Shown here piece after piece: positions 26,345 through 35,498 of a stretch of 64,000 nucleotides of DNA; the first letter of the stretch is position 1; every line of letters begins with the position of its first letter. The DNA lies in NCBI RefSeq assembly GCF_014879935.1, contig NZ_JACSRD010000198.1, forward strand, positions 1 through 64,000, given 5' to 3'. This DNA comes from Prosthecobacter sp. (GTDB lineage: Bacteria > Verrucomicrobiota > Verrucomicrobiia > Verrucomicrobiales > Verrucomicrobiaceae). A model generated the notes under the pieces. That model saw only the letters and a program-made list of their open reading frames with translations. It made no database searches and had not been told where the DNA came from. The translations under genes were made by a program, and so were the position numbers.

Positions 26345-28237
26345 CTATTTTCCAAGCGTCGCAAGCACCTTGGCCACACAGTTTTCAGCAGTGAGGCCGT
26401 GTTTTTTGCGGAGGATGGCGGGTGTGCCGTGTTCGACGAACTGATCTGGCCAGCCGATGCGGACGACGGGGGTGCGAATGCCGGCATCGCTGAGTTCTTC
26501 GATGACGCCTGCACCGAAACCGTTGCGGAGAACGTGGTCTTCCAGGGTGCAGACGACCTTCACTTTTTTGGCGAAGGATGAGATGCAGGGCATGTCCAGG
26601 GGCTTGATCCAGCGCGGATTGATCAACGCGACGGAGATGCCTTTGGCTTCGAGTTCTTTCTTCGCGGCTTCGGCGACGGGGAACATGTCGCCAAGGGCGA
26701 TGAGGGCGACGTCGCTGCCATCGGCGACGACTTCTGCCTTGCCGATTTCGAGGAGGACGGGTTTTTCTTTCGGCAGGATGCCAGGGCCGTTGCCACGCGG
26801 GTAGCGGATGGCGATGGGGCCTTTGTCGTAGTTCGCCATGGTCCAGAGCATGTCCACGAACTCGTCCTCGTTGCGCGGTTGCATGTGAACGATGCCGGGG
26901 ACGCCACGGAGGTAGGCGATGTCGAACAAGCCGTGATGCGTGGGGCCGTCGTCGCCGCTGAGGCCGCCGCGGTCCATGCACATGCGCACGGGGAGGTTTT
27001 GGATCGCCATGTCATGCACGATCATGTCGAACGCACGCTGCATGAAGGTGGAATAGATGGTGAGGAAAGGCTTCATGCTGCGGGTGGCAAGGCCGCAGGC
27101 GAACAAGGCAGCATGTTCCTCCGCGATGCCGACATCGAAGTAGCGCTCAGGCACTTCGTTTTTAAAGACACTCAATCCTGTGCCGCCGGGCATTGCTCCC
27201 GTGATGGCGACGATCTTTTCGTCTGCTTTCGCCATGTCGGTGACGGCTCGGCCGAAGACTTGAGAGTAAGTCGGTTTGTCGCTGGCGGCGGTTTCGCCGG
27301 TTTCGACGTTGTATTTGCCGAGGCCGTGGAACTTGAGCGGATCATCAAGAGCTGGCTTATAGCCGCGACCCTTCTCCGTGATGATGTGCAGGATGACGGG
27401 CTCGTTCTGAGTTTTGAGGAACTCGAAGGTCTGGATGAGCAAGGGGATGTTGTGACCGTCGATGGGACCGTAGTAACGGATGCCGAATTCGTCGAACAGG
27501 ACGCTGCGGTTGCTTGGCGTCTGGCTTTGGGGCAGAAGGATGTTCTTAGCTTTGCCTTCGACCTTTTCGGCGAAACGACGGGCGCCTTCGCCGAGGGCAA
27601 ATTCGACGAACTTGGCGGCTTTCTGGTGCAGGGACGCGTAGCCGGGATTGGTGGCGATTGCGTTGAAGTATTTGGCGATGGCACCGACGTTGCGGTCGAT
27701 GGACCATTCGTTGTCGTTAAGGACGATGATGAGGCGCTTGGTGTGCGCGGCGATGTTGTTCATCGCTTCGAAGACCGGGCCGCAAGTGAATGCGGCGTCA
27801 CCAGCGACACAGACGACGTTTTCATCCGTGCCGGCCAGATCGCGTGCGGTGGCCATGCCTAGAGCTGCGGAAAGGGCGGTGCCAGCGTGGCCGGCACCAT
27901 AGCAGTCGTGTTCGCTTTCGGTGCGGAGCAGGAAGCCGTTCAGGCCGTCGTGCTGACGGATGGTGTGGATGCGGTCCCAGCGCCCGGTGAGCATTTTGTG
28001 GACGTAACCCTGGTGGGCGACGTCGAAGACAAAACGATCCGTTGGCGTGTCGAAAACCCGGTGCATGGCCAGCGTGAGCTCGACCACACCGAGGTTCGGA
28101 CCGAGGTGGCCGCCAGTCTGGCTGAGGGTTTCGATGAGCGTCTGGCGGATTTTTTCAGCGAGGTCGGGCAGTTTCTCCAGCGGCAGCGCTTTGAGATCGG
28201 CAGGGCAGGTGATGGCAGGCAATTCGATGGTGTCCAC
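26345..28237 (-). CDS. dxs: 1-deoxy-D-xylulose-5-phosphate synthase
   Basis: 630 residues from a GTG at 28237, three nucleotides after the xseB stop. DXS condenses pyruvate and glyceraldehyde 3-phosphate, using thiamine diphosphate, at the entry of the MEP isoprenoid pathway. The thiamine-diphosphate and Mg motif is G-D-A-A-F-T-C-G followed by N-D-N-E-W-S-I. The pyrimidine-binding domain has G-I-A-E-E-H-A (catalytic Glu) and H-D-M-A-I-Q-N, and the transketolase C-terminal domain ends the protein. Length and order match the family. xseB-dxs pairing is a common bacterial arrangement, so the two are read as one operon. Confidence 0.95.
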   Translation of the reverse strand: MDTIELPAITCPADLKALPLEKLPDLAEKIRQTLIETLSQTGGHLGPNLGVVELTLAMHRVFDTPTDRFVFDVAHQGYVHKMLTGRWDRIHTIRQHDGLNGFLLRTESEHDCYGAGHAGTALSAALGMATARDLAGTDENVVCVAGDAAFTCGPVFEAMNNIAAHTKRLIIVLNDNEWSIDRNVGAIAKYFNAIATNPGYASLHQKAAKFVEFALGEGARRFAEKVEGKAKNILLPQSQTPSNRSVLFDEFGIRYYGPIDGHNIPLLIQTFEFLKTQNEPVILHIITEKGRGYKPALDDPLKFHGLGKYNVETGETAASDKPTYSQVFGRAVTDMAKADEKIVAITGAMPGGTGLSVFKNEVPERYFDVGIAEEHAALFACGLATRSMKPFLTIYSTFMQRAFDMIVHDMAIQNLPVRMCMDRGGLSGDDGPTHHGLFDIAYLRGVPGIVHMQPRNEDEFVDMLWTMANYDKGPIAIRYPRGNGPGILPKEKPVLLEIGKAEVVADGSDVALIALGDMFPVAEAAKKELEAKGISVALINPRWIKPLDMPCISSFAKKVKVVCTLEDHVLRNGFGAGVIEELSDAGIRTPVVRIGWPDQFVEHGTPAILRKKHGLTAENCVAKVLATLGK

Positions 28238-28240
28238 AGG

Positions 28241-28591
28241 TCAAAAGAGTCGTATTTCGCCGCTTTCAGGATCGGTCTGTTTGCGGCGGCGGTTCGGGGA
28301 TCGCTGTTTTTCGGATGATTCGCTGAGGTCCTCGGCTTCCGGGATTCCCTCAAAAGGTGTCAGCGCCGCCTTTCCGGGCTCCAAGCCCACACTGATGAGT
28401 TCCACCCGACGCCTGGCACCGTCAATGCGGTGGCGGCAAAGTTTCAGCAGCCGGACACCCTCCTCATAGCTGGAGATCATTTCCTCCAAGGAAAGCTGAC
28501 TGTCCTCCATTCCCGCCACGATGTCGTCGAGGCGTTGCATCGCCTCCTCGAAGGAGGGATCGACGGTCTCGGTGGCGGTCGGTTGGCTCAT
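28241..28591 (-). CDS. xseB: Exodeoxyribonuclease VII small subunit
   Basis: 116 residues, somewhat longer than the usual 75-85 because of a charged C-terminal tail after residue 75. The core has the family pattern F-E-E-A-M-Q-R-L-D-D-I-V, L-S-L-E-E-M and S-Y-E-E-G-V-R-L-L-K-L-C. XseB forms a helical hairpin that binds the XseA catalytic subunit of exonuclease VII, a single-strand DNA nuclease. xseA is not in the window. dxs follows with a three-base gap, implying translational coupling. Confidence 0.92.
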   Translation of the reverse strand: MSQPTATETVDPSFEEAMQRLDDIVAGMEDSQLSLEEMISSYEEGVRLLKLCRHRIDGARRRVELISVGLEPGKAALTPFEGIPEAEDLSESSEKQRSPNRRRKQTDPESGEIRLF

Positions 28592-28819
28592 GCGTGTTTT
28601 TTTGCGATCCGTGAGGGCAAAAGGGCCGCCATTATCCGGGCTTCAAAGTGCGCCGCAAGCAGGAAAAGGGGCGGCTTTGTGTGGTTGTGCGAGGCGGAAC
28701 TCACGAATGGAAGGGGAACGGGATGTGGGTGGAGTCAGACGGCATCCACGGCACTGGGATTGCCAAACGTGGAAATTATTGAATTTATATTCAGTGGCAC
28801 TAAAGTTACGCTTACCTGA

Positions 28820-29908
28820 ATGAGCAATGCTTTAGCCAATTTCGTCCTCGCCATCGCCCTGTTGGCCGTTCTCGGCCCCCGGCAGGCGGAGGCGTATTTG
28901 GGCAGTTTTGAAGAGCAGGACGGTTATCGACTTCCGTCCGCCGGGCAGATTCTATCCGAGTACCTCGTGGGAGACGCGCAATTTTACCTGAACAACATTG
29001 AGGCCAATGGGTACACCGGGGTGGTGCCGCTCGGTGCCTATCCAAACACTCTGGGTGACAGCAGTCATGGAGCCGATCTCAGCCGTTATAATGCCGGTCA
29101 ATACGGCACGAATAATGGTGGCCCGGGGGGCACAGCGACAGACATAGCGGATAATTCCGGCCTGTGGCAGGCCCTCGCTGGCGGGCGTTTGAACGAGGAT
29201 GCAGACGCTCCCTACTACTACGGAGGGACGTTCAGCCGTGACTACGTCCAGGCTTACGGTTACCCCGGTGCGCGCACGGGTTCTACAGTTCTTAACTTCC
29301 TCGCCTCGGAAACGGATCTCAGTTATGCCTACACGCTGGATTCTCGGGACTTCGACGGCCTGGCTCCATCGGCCAGCGGGGCCAGTCTGGTGCAGATGGC
29401 GCTCTGGCTCTGTCCGTCGGACTGGGACGACGACGACACTGGCAATCTTCTGAGTCTATCGCTGAAGGACGCAATGAACCAGACGATCTTCCAAATCGGT
29501 TACACGGGCGACAACATGCTCCAATACCGGCTGGCGGGCGGTTCCTGGCAGACGACGGCCTACCGCATGGGCACGTCCGGGTGGTCCCAGGTGATTGTGA
29601 TTTACGATGCGGTGAACAACACCGCCGGCCTCGTCACGAGTGCCTTCAATGACACCACTTCCAGTCTGGGACCGCAGAGTTATGTGTTGTCCAACCAAGC
29701 GCTGGGGCTCGATGCCGAGGCGCTGACGGGGCTCCAATGGGATTTGCGTGGTGGGACACTCGACAACGGAGCGGTGAGTTTCAAAAACTACTTTGATGAC
29801 TTCAACTTCACTGTGAGCCCCGTTTTGGTGCCCGAACCGGGGAGTTTGGTGCTTGTCGGGCTCGCGGTTGCCCTGGTGGCAATTCCACGTCGCCGCCGGG
29901 CGTCCTGA
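28820..29908 (+). CDS. PEP-CTERM sorting-signal protein
   Basis: 362 residues. An N-terminal signal peptide (about residues 1-25) and a C-terminal PEP-CTERM tail: V-P-E-P-G-S near residue 337, a hydrophobic helix, then a basic R-R-R-R-A-S end. Exosortase cleaves at such tails and the proteins are exported to the surface, often linked to exopolysaccharide. The middle is a beta-rich domain with aromatic and Asp-rich loops (S-D-W-D-D-D-D-T-G), perhaps a jelly-roll/LamG-like fold. Upstream, TTGAAT (28779-28784) and TAAAGT (28801-28806) with a 16-nt spacer could be a promoter with a very short leader. No exosortase gene is in the window. Confidence 0.85.
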   Translation: MSNALANFVLAIALLAVLGPRQAEAYLGSFEEQDGYRLPSAGQILSEYLVGDAQFYLNNIEANGYTGVVPLGAYPNTLGDSSHGADLSRYNAGQYGTNNGGPGGTATDIADNSGLWQALAGGRLNEDADAPYYYGGTFSRDYVQAYGYPGARTGSTVLNFLASETDLSYAYTLDSRDFDGLAPSASGASLVQMALWLCPSDWDDDDTGNLLSLSLKDAMNQTIFQIGYTGDNMLQYRLAGGSWQTTAYRMGTSGWSQVIVIYDAVNNTAGLVTSAFNDTTSSLGPQSYVLSNQALGLDAEALTGLQWDLRGGTLDNGAVSFKNYFDDFNFTVSPVLVPEPGSLVLVGLAVALVAIPRRRRAS

Positions 29909-29965
29909 GGTGCTGCCCTCTGCTCGATGGGAGTGTCGCCGTCCGTTCAAGACCATCACGGCAAC

Positions 29966-29995
29966 AAAAAAGCACCCGGCTTTGGGCCGGGTGCT
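29966..29995 (-). terminator. Rho-independent terminator of DUF1501 gene
   Basis: Minus strand: a 10-bp perfect stem (29995-29986 with 29980-29971, AGCACCCGGC and its complement), a 5-nt loop, and a run of T (29971-29966). It lies 25 nt after the DUF1501 stop codon. Confidence 0.9.
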
Positions 29996-30019
29996 CGTGG
30001 TTCGAACTTTTGCGAGTGA

Positions 30020-31312
30020 TCAGGCGAAGATGTCGAGGATCGGCACGCCCTTGTCACCGACCGTGAACGGACGGTTCGAGGGGGACATGACGACTTCGTC
30101 CACCGGAAGGCCCATCGCATGACCGATGGTGGCCTGGAAATCCTGCGGGGTGACCTGCTTGTCGGCAACGCGACGGCCATCCTTGTCGGTGGCGCCGTAA
30201 ACGAAGCCACCCTTCACGCCGCCGCCCGCGAAGACGGTGGAGTAGGCGAGCGGGTAGTGATCGCGGCCTTCATTTTCGTTGATGTCCGGTGTGCGGCCGA
30301 ACTCGGAGCCCATGACAACCATCGTGGATTCAAGCAAGCCATTCGAGGCGAGATCCTGAATGAGCGCTGCAAACACCTGGTCCATGGACGAGGCGGTCGT
30401 GTTGAGAGCCTGGTCGATGTTGTTATGCATGTCCCAGCCACCGGACTGGACTTCCACGAAACGGACACCTGATTGAACCAGACGGCGGGCGAGAAGAGCA
30501 CCCTGGCCGAATTGATTGCGGCCGAATTTCTCACGCACGTTCGCCGGTTCCTGGGAAAGGTCGAAGGCCTTGAGGTCTTCGCTCTTCATCAGTTTCATCG
30601 TTTCGTCGTAGAACTCGCTGTAAGCCTTCACTTCTTCCGATTGGAACTTCTTGCGGAAGGCAGTGTCGAATTCGTCCATCAGGCTGACTCGCTTCTGGAA
30701 CTGGTTGTCAGACACACCTGAGCTCGGGCGGATGTTCTGAAGGCCGGTTTCCGGATTGGAGATCGGGATGGGGCTGAGGGCAGGCGGGAAGAAGCCAGAG
30801 CCTGGATAAGCGCTGCCGCTGTTCACGACGACGCTGTCAGGAAGGGTGACGCCCTTGATACGGCCGAGGAAGTGGGAAGCCCAGGCACCGAGGTTCGGGT
30901 GAACGATGGTTCCACGGGGCTCATAACCCGTCTTCATGATGTAGGTGCCGGACTCATGAACACCAGTCTTGGAGGACATGGAGCGCACGATGGTGATCTT
31001 GTCCGAAACCTCGGCCATGTTCTTCATGGAGCCGCCAAGGAAATCGACGCTGCCCTTGCCCTTGATGGGATCCGTCGGGCCCTTGGTGGAGCCGGTCTTC
31101 GGATCCCAGGTGTCGATGTGGGTCATGCCACCACCCATCCAGAGGAAGATGACGTTCTTGGCCTTGCCAAAACCGGCAGTGCCCGGTCCGGTGCCTCCGG
31201 CGGCGCGGAGATTGAGGGCTGGCATGACGGTGACGCCGAGGGCGGCCTGGGCTGTCCGCATCATGAAGTCACGGCGGGCGATCGGGTTCAGCTTGTTCAG
31301 TTCAGTTTTCAT
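30020..31312 (-). CDS. DUF1501 domain protein with Tat signal
   Basis: 430 residues. The N-terminus carries a twin-arginine signal (R-R-D-F-M at about 13-17, then a hydrophobic stretch). The rest is a DUF1501 domain of the alkaline-phosphatase/sulfatase superfamily type: K-N-V-I-F-L-W-M-G-G-G-M, G-G-W-D-M-H, and G-S-E-F-G-R-T-P-D are recognisable. DUF1501 proteins are expanded in Planctomycetes and Verrucomicrobia, almost always next to a DUF1549/DUF1553 protein as here, 48 nt downstream of it on the same strand. They are presumed periplasmic and linked to polysaccharide use; a biochemical activity is not established. A strong terminator follows. Confidence 0.9.
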   Translation of the reverse strand: MKTELNKLNPIARRDFMMRTAQAALGVTVMPALNLRAAGGTGPGTAGFGKAKNVIFLWMGGGMTHIDTWDPKTGSTKGPTDPIKGKGSVDFLGGSMKNMAEVSDKITIVRSMSSKTGVHESGTYIMKTGYEPRGTIVHPNLGAWASHFLGRIKGVTLPDSVVVNSGSAYPGSGFFPPALSPIPISNPETGLQNIRPSSGVSDNQFQKRVSLMDEFDTAFRKKFQSEEVKAYSEFYDETMKLMKSEDLKAFDLSQEPANVREKFGRNQFGQGALLARRLVQSGVRFVEVQSGGWDMHNNIDQALNTTASSMDQVFAALIQDLASNGLLESTMVVMGSEFGRTPDINENEGRDHYPLAYSTVFAGGGVKGGFVYGATDKDGRRVADKQVTPQDFQATIGHAMGLPVDEVVMSPSNRPFTVGDKGVPILDIFA

Positions 31313-31360
31313 AGAGGTGTTAATGCGCGTTGTTGGTGAGGTCTGGATTCAGGTGGGTGA

Positions 31361-33613
31361 TCATTGAACAAAGATGAACTCGCGGGTGTTGATGAGCGCC
31401 CAGATCATGTTTGCGTAGCCATCATCACCGGAGGAAAGGGCACGTTTGGCGATGTCCTTTTCAACCAGCGTCGGACGGCGGCTGAGCACGGAAAGGAAAA
31501 GCGCCTCCACCTTCTCGGAAGGTGATTTCACTTTCTCCATCGTGCGGAAAATGAGGGAATCCTGGTTGGTGAGCATCTCCTGGGCCTGCCCGTTCATCAT
31601 CATGAGCACCTGCGGCACGGAGCCGATCTTGTTGCTGCCGTCGATGAGGTTGCGGGGAGACTGGCCGAAGTCCGTCAGGAAGTGGCCTGGGCGTGCGGGC
31701 TGTTCCAGTTCGGCGGCGCGGCGGAGCACCAAGTTGCCGTATTTGAGGGAGGCGTTCTCCATCATCTCGCCGGCCGGGGCTGCGTCGCCCTTGCTCTTGC
31801 CTTTGGAGCCTTCCATCATCATGTCGCCACCGGCGTCAGCCAGGCCACCGCCCATCATGGCGGATTCTTTCGCCGCCATGCGGCGATAGGCGTCATACTT
31901 GATCAGGATGGTTTTGGCATCGAGCTTCGGATTGTAGAGGTCGAGGTCGATGGACTTGCTGTAAAGGTCCTCCAGCGGCTTCTTGTACTTGTCAGGATCG
32001 CCCAGCACGAGGGTCATGTAGGAATCCCAGGCCTGTTCAGCGGTCATGCGGCGGAGCAATGGTCCCTGGAAATAGTAGGGCTCACCCATGGCGATGAACT
32101 CCGTGGTGGCTTCGGACTGGTAGGCGCGTGTGTTGTAAAGGATGCGCATGAAGTCCTTCAGGCTGAATTTCACCCGCTTCATTTCCTCGGCGAGGTGCTT
32201 CAGCAGCTCAGGGTTCACCGACTGGTTCGGGTCATCAATGTTCGTCACCGGCTCAGAGATGCCCTGACCGAACGCACGCTTCCACATGCGGTTGGCGATG
32301 GCCATGGCGAAACGGGGATTGGTTGGATGCGTGGCCCAGGTAGCGAAGGAAACACGGAGATCCTCCTCCACCTTGGTCTTTTGCTTGTACGCAGCAAGAT
32401 TCTTGTCGTCCTTGCTCCAGCTGATGAACTTCGGTGCCACAAAATCGCCCGGCTTGGCGTCAGGATACTTGTAGTCGTGCGGCAGCTTGGTGCTGTTTTC
32501 CGCTAGGTCGGTGATCGCGTAGTTGTTGGCGCCGATGAACTGGCGCAGGCCATTGCGGATGCGGGTCAGATCGCCACCGCCCTTTTCAATGAGGCCTTCC
32601 ACTTCTGGCATGAGCTTGTCAGCCATGTTGGTCATCGCCATGCCATCCTTCGTCCGGCTTTTCTGCCGACGGGGCTGGTAGCGCGTGGTGGAGGCACCGA
32701 AGAAGGACGCGAGTTCGAAGAACTGGTGCTGGGTCCAGTCGGAAAACGGGTGGTCATGGCACTGGGCGCAGGCCACGTCGGTTCCGAGGAACACGGCGAG
32801 GGTGTTTGCCAGATTGTCCAGCGGCATGCCGGTGTCGCGCAGGAGATAACCAGCTTCACCGTTGTAGGTGCCGTCTGCTTTCTTGTCCCACATTTTGCCC
32901 GTCGCGGTGAGCATGGAGTACACCATCTTGTCCCAGCCGACGTTCTTCTCCACCTGCTGCTGCAGCCAGTTGATGTAGGGAAGGCCGCGGACGTTGTTGC
33001 CTCCGCCGAAGTCATCCTTCACACGGAGCATCTCGGCGACGTAGTTGTACATGTGGCTGTTGTAGCCAGGGCTGTCGAGCAGCATGTCGATCAGCTTCGC
33101 ACGCTTGTCTGCGGCGGAATTGGCCAGGAAAGCGGTCGTTTCCTCATGGTTCGGAATGCGGCCCACGATGTCCAGATACACGCGGCGCACGAATTGCTCG
33201 TCATTGCAGGGCGCGTTGAAGTTGGTGATCGGCTTCTTGCCGGTCTTCATGCGCTCAGGATTCGCACGCACCAGACCTCTGGCCACAAGGCCATCGATCA
33301 CAGCGGCTGCCTTGCCCACGGTCGCGTTGGCGAGGTAGGCTGGCTGGCCTTCTGCAGCAGCCGGGGCAGCCGGGGCTTCCGCCACCAGCTTTTTGGCCAG
33401 CGCCTGATCCTCGGCGGACAGGTTTGCAAGCGGGAAGCGATGCATGGTGCCATCAGCGGTCTGGAGGGTGATGTTATCACCTTCGAGGCCGACGAATGTG
33501 GCGGTGACCTGACGTCCTTGGACGTCGGTCCATGTCCGGGATTCCGCGAGAGCGGAACCGGCGAACAGCGCCAGGACGGTGAGGCTGCTGAGCAGTTTCG
33601 TGGTTTGTTTCAT
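31361..33613 (-). CDS. DUF1549/DUF1553 protein with N-terminal SHD1-type domain
   Basis: 750 residues. A signal peptide (residues 1-23) is followed by a 50-residue SHD1-like domain: R-T-W-T-D-V-Q-G-R-Q-V and F-P-L-A-N-L-S. A DUF1549 domain (about 120-330) has R-R-V-Y-L-D-I-V-G-R-I-P and a heme c-like C-A-Q-C-H in D-V-A-C-A-Q-C-H-D-H-P-F. A DUF1553 domain (about 400-700) has R-M-W-K-R-A-F-G-Q-G. Such periplasmic proteins are hallmarks of the PVC group. It heads an operon with DUF1501. A promoter lies about 70 nt upstream. A polysaccharide-degradation role is suggested in the literature but unproved. Confidence 0.9.
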   Translation of the reverse strand: MKQTTKLLSSLTVLALFAGSALAESRTWTDVQGRQVTATFVGLEGDNITLQTADGTMHRFPLANLSAEDQALAKKLVAEAPAAPAAAEGQPAYLANATVGKAAAVIDGLVARGLVRANPERMKTGKKPITNFNAPCNDEQFVRRVYLDIVGRIPNHEETTAFLANSAADKRAKLIDMLLDSPGYNSHMYNYVAEMLRVKDDFGGGNNVRGLPYINWLQQQVEKNVGWDKMVYSMLTATGKMWDKKADGTYNGEAGYLLRDTGMPLDNLANTLAVFLGTDVACAQCHDHPFSDWTQHQFFELASFFGASTTRYQPRRQKSRTKDGMAMTNMADKLMPEVEGLIEKGGGDLTRIRNGLRQFIGANNYAITDLAENSTKLPHDYKYPDAKPGDFVAPKFISWSKDDKNLAAYKQKTKVEEDLRVSFATWATHPTNPRFAMAIANRMWKRAFGQGISEPVTNIDDPNQSVNPELLKHLAEEMKRVKFSLKDFMRILYNTRAYQSEATTEFIAMGEPYYFQGPLLRRMTAEQAWDSYMTLVLGDPDKYKKPLEDLYSKSIDLDLYNPKLDAKTILIKYDAYRRMAAKESAMMGGGLADAGGDMMMEGSKGKSKGDAAPAGEMMENASLKYGNLVLRRAAELEQPARPGHFLTDFGQSPRNLIDGSNKIGSVPQVLMMMNGQAQEMLTNQDSLIFRTMEKVKSPSEKVEALFLSVLSRRPTLVEKDIAKRALSSGDDGYANMIWALINTREFIFVQ

Positions 33614-33679
33614 GGGTAGGGTGGGTAAAAGGGATGCCTTTCATCATGCGCAACGCGGATGTGGGGCACCAATTTAGGC

Positions 33680-33709
33680 ATTTTAGCACTTTTTTTCGAA
33701 TTCAGGCAA
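33680..33709 (-). promoter_or_regulatory. Promoter of the DUF1549/DUF1553-DUF1501 operon
   Basis: Minus strand: TTGCCT (33709-33704), an 18-nt spacer and TAAAAT (33685-33680). Predicted start near 33673, leaving a leader of about 60 nt before the ATG at 33613. This is one of the few good promoters here with a conventional leader. Confidence 0.6.
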
Positions 33710-33842
33710 GCAACAGGACCTCGCCGAGGCCGATATGGGATGGATGATCCGGCTTTTCAGGCCATCCAGCGGTGGGAAAGAGGCCCTTTGGGTCATTTGA
33801 TGCCCGTTTTCGCCTTTTTCGCCGGTCCGGTCGGCCTTCATC

Positions 33843-35381
33843 TCATTCCATGGCTTTGGCCATGAATGCCGCGATGTCAGCGTGCATTTTGGCCATGTCC
33901 GGCCGGTTTGTGTACATCATGTGGCCGGACTCATACTCGGCGAATTCGATGTTGCCCCGCAGTTCCTCGGGCAGTCGCATCTGGCGCACGCTCAGCCTCA
34001 TGTTGTCGGGCGGGGTCACCAGGTCGCGCCAGCCCACCATCGCCAGCACCCTGAGGTGCGGGTTTTGTTTGATGGCCTCGGAGAGCTGGCCGCTCACGCT
34101 GGTGTAGCTGTTGCCTTTCCCATGGTTCCAGTTCGGCTGGGGGGCCAGAACCTCGTACGGCAGGTCTTTCTCATATTTCAGCGTCTCACGCAGGTAAGCG
34201 TTCATCGAAGCGGCCGCGATGCTCCCGACCACGCGCATGAAAGGCTCGATTTGCGGGTAATTCTCCGATTCATCGCCGTCCCGGCCGGTGACACGGGCGT
34301 CATAGGCCCCGAGGACGAGTTTCTCCTTCCGCAGCAGCATCTCCCGGAACACTCCACTGTCGATCCGCAGCTCCTGCTCCTCGATCAATTTGTTCGGCAG
34401 CCCGGTCAGCCGGGCGAGCTGGCGCACGATGCCTTCCCGGGCCGTTTTCGTCAGTTCCGCCCCTTGCAACAGCGCTTCTGCGTAGTCACCGAACGCGAAC
34501 TCCCGCGCCTCAGCCACCGCCTTTTTGAAATCCGCCTGGAGATCTGGCGGCAGCTTCTTGTGATAGTGCGCCGTCGCCGTCAATGCGGGAAGCAGCGTCA
34601 AATAAGGAGTGTCATTCAAAGGCCCGGCCAACAGGGTGGCGTAATCCAGCAGGCCTGAGACGATGATGATGCCATTGAGATACATCCGGTGCCGCTGCTG
34701 CAGGTGCTGCGCCAGACCACCGCCACGGATGCCGCCGTAGCTTTCTCCGGCGATGAATTTGGGCGAGCGCCATCGCTGCTCGCGTGTGACCCACAACCGG
34801 ATGAACTCGCCCACGCTCTGGATGTCCTCCTGCACGCCGAGGAACTCATCCACCTTCTTCGGATCTTCCGCCCGGCTGAAGCCCGTGTTCACCGGATCGA
34901 TGAAGACGAGGTCGGTCACATCCAGCAGCGAGAACTCATTATCCACCAAGCCTCCCGGCGGTTTCGGCGGCGTGAGGCCGTCCGCCGGCAAATCCACCCG
35001 CCTCGGTCCGAATGCGCCCAGGTGCAGCCACACGCTGCTGCTGCCTGGGCCGCCGTTGAAACAGAATGTTACCGGGCGTTTCGTCACGTCCTTCACGCCT
35101 TTCATCGTGTAGGCAGTGTAGAAGACCTGCGCGGAGGGTTTCCCATCCGGCTTCAGGATCGGCAGTGTCCCCGCCTTTGCCTGAAATTCGATCTCCTTGC
35201 CCCCGATCTTCACCTTGCCTTCTGTCAGGACAGGTTTGTCGTCCTCGGGCTTCGTCTCTTCCTTCTTCTCCTCTTTCTTCGGTTCTTCAGCGGGATCCGG
35301 TTTCTTGGGTTCGTCGGCAAACAGGCACAAAGGCAGCGCACAGGCGTTAAAAGCGGCAAAAAGGGTCAGTCGGTTCATCAT
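33843..35381 (-). CDS. Serine carboxypeptidase-like protein (peptidase family S10)
   Basis: 512 residues from the ATG at 35381 (next Met one codon on), which opens a signal peptide ending at about C-L-F-A. A Lys/Glu/Pro-rich linker (about 25-55) precedes the alpha/beta-hydrolase domain. F-N-G-G-P-G-S-S-S-V-W is the oxyanion loop, G-E-S-Y-G-G holds the catalytic Ser, and a Trp-Arg-Asp in V-G-W-R-D-L and the His of S-G-H-M-M-Y complete a likely triad. S10 enzymes remove C-terminal residues at acidic pH and are common in eukaryotes; secreted bacterial forms like this exist in several phyla. No operon partner is obvious; the esterase gene 117 nt upstream is on the same strand. Confidence 0.9.
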   Translation of the reverse strand: MMNRLTLFAAFNACALPLCLFADEPKKPDPAEEPKKEEKKEETKPEDDKPVLTEGKVKIGGKEIEFQAKAGTLPILKPDGKPSAQVFYTAYTMKGVKDVTKRPVTFCFNGGPGSSSVWLHLGAFGPRRVDLPADGLTPPKPPGGLVDNEFSLLDVTDLVFIDPVNTGFSRAEDPKKVDEFLGVQEDIQSVGEFIRLWVTREQRWRSPKFIAGESYGGIRGGGLAQHLQQRHRMYLNGIIIVSGLLDYATLLAGPLNDTPYLTLLPALTATAHYHKKLPPDLQADFKKAVAEAREFAFGDYAEALLQGAELTKTAREGIVRQLARLTGLPNKLIEEQELRIDSGVFREMLLRKEKLVLGAYDARVTGRDGDESENYPQIEPFMRVVGSIAAASMNAYLRETLKYEKDLPYEVLAPQPNWNHGKGNSYTSVSGQLSEAIKQNPHLRVLAMVGWRDLVTPPDNMRLSVRQMRLPEELRGNIEFAEYESGHMMYTNRPDMAKMHADIAAFMAKAME

Positions 35382-35498
35382 GGCGGCGTGGAGCATGACA
35401 TGAGCTGTCCGGGAAGGGAATGAATTTTCTAAACTGTCGAGGCGCTCTGGGCCTGCTGAGCGCAATTCCGCCCTGAATCCTCAACCGGGCCCAATCGG

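Noticed and set aside
33659-33865. 68-codon plus-strand frame near the carboxypeptidase end.
   Set aside because: It covers the antisense of the operon promoter and the end of a real gene; composition does not suggest a protein.
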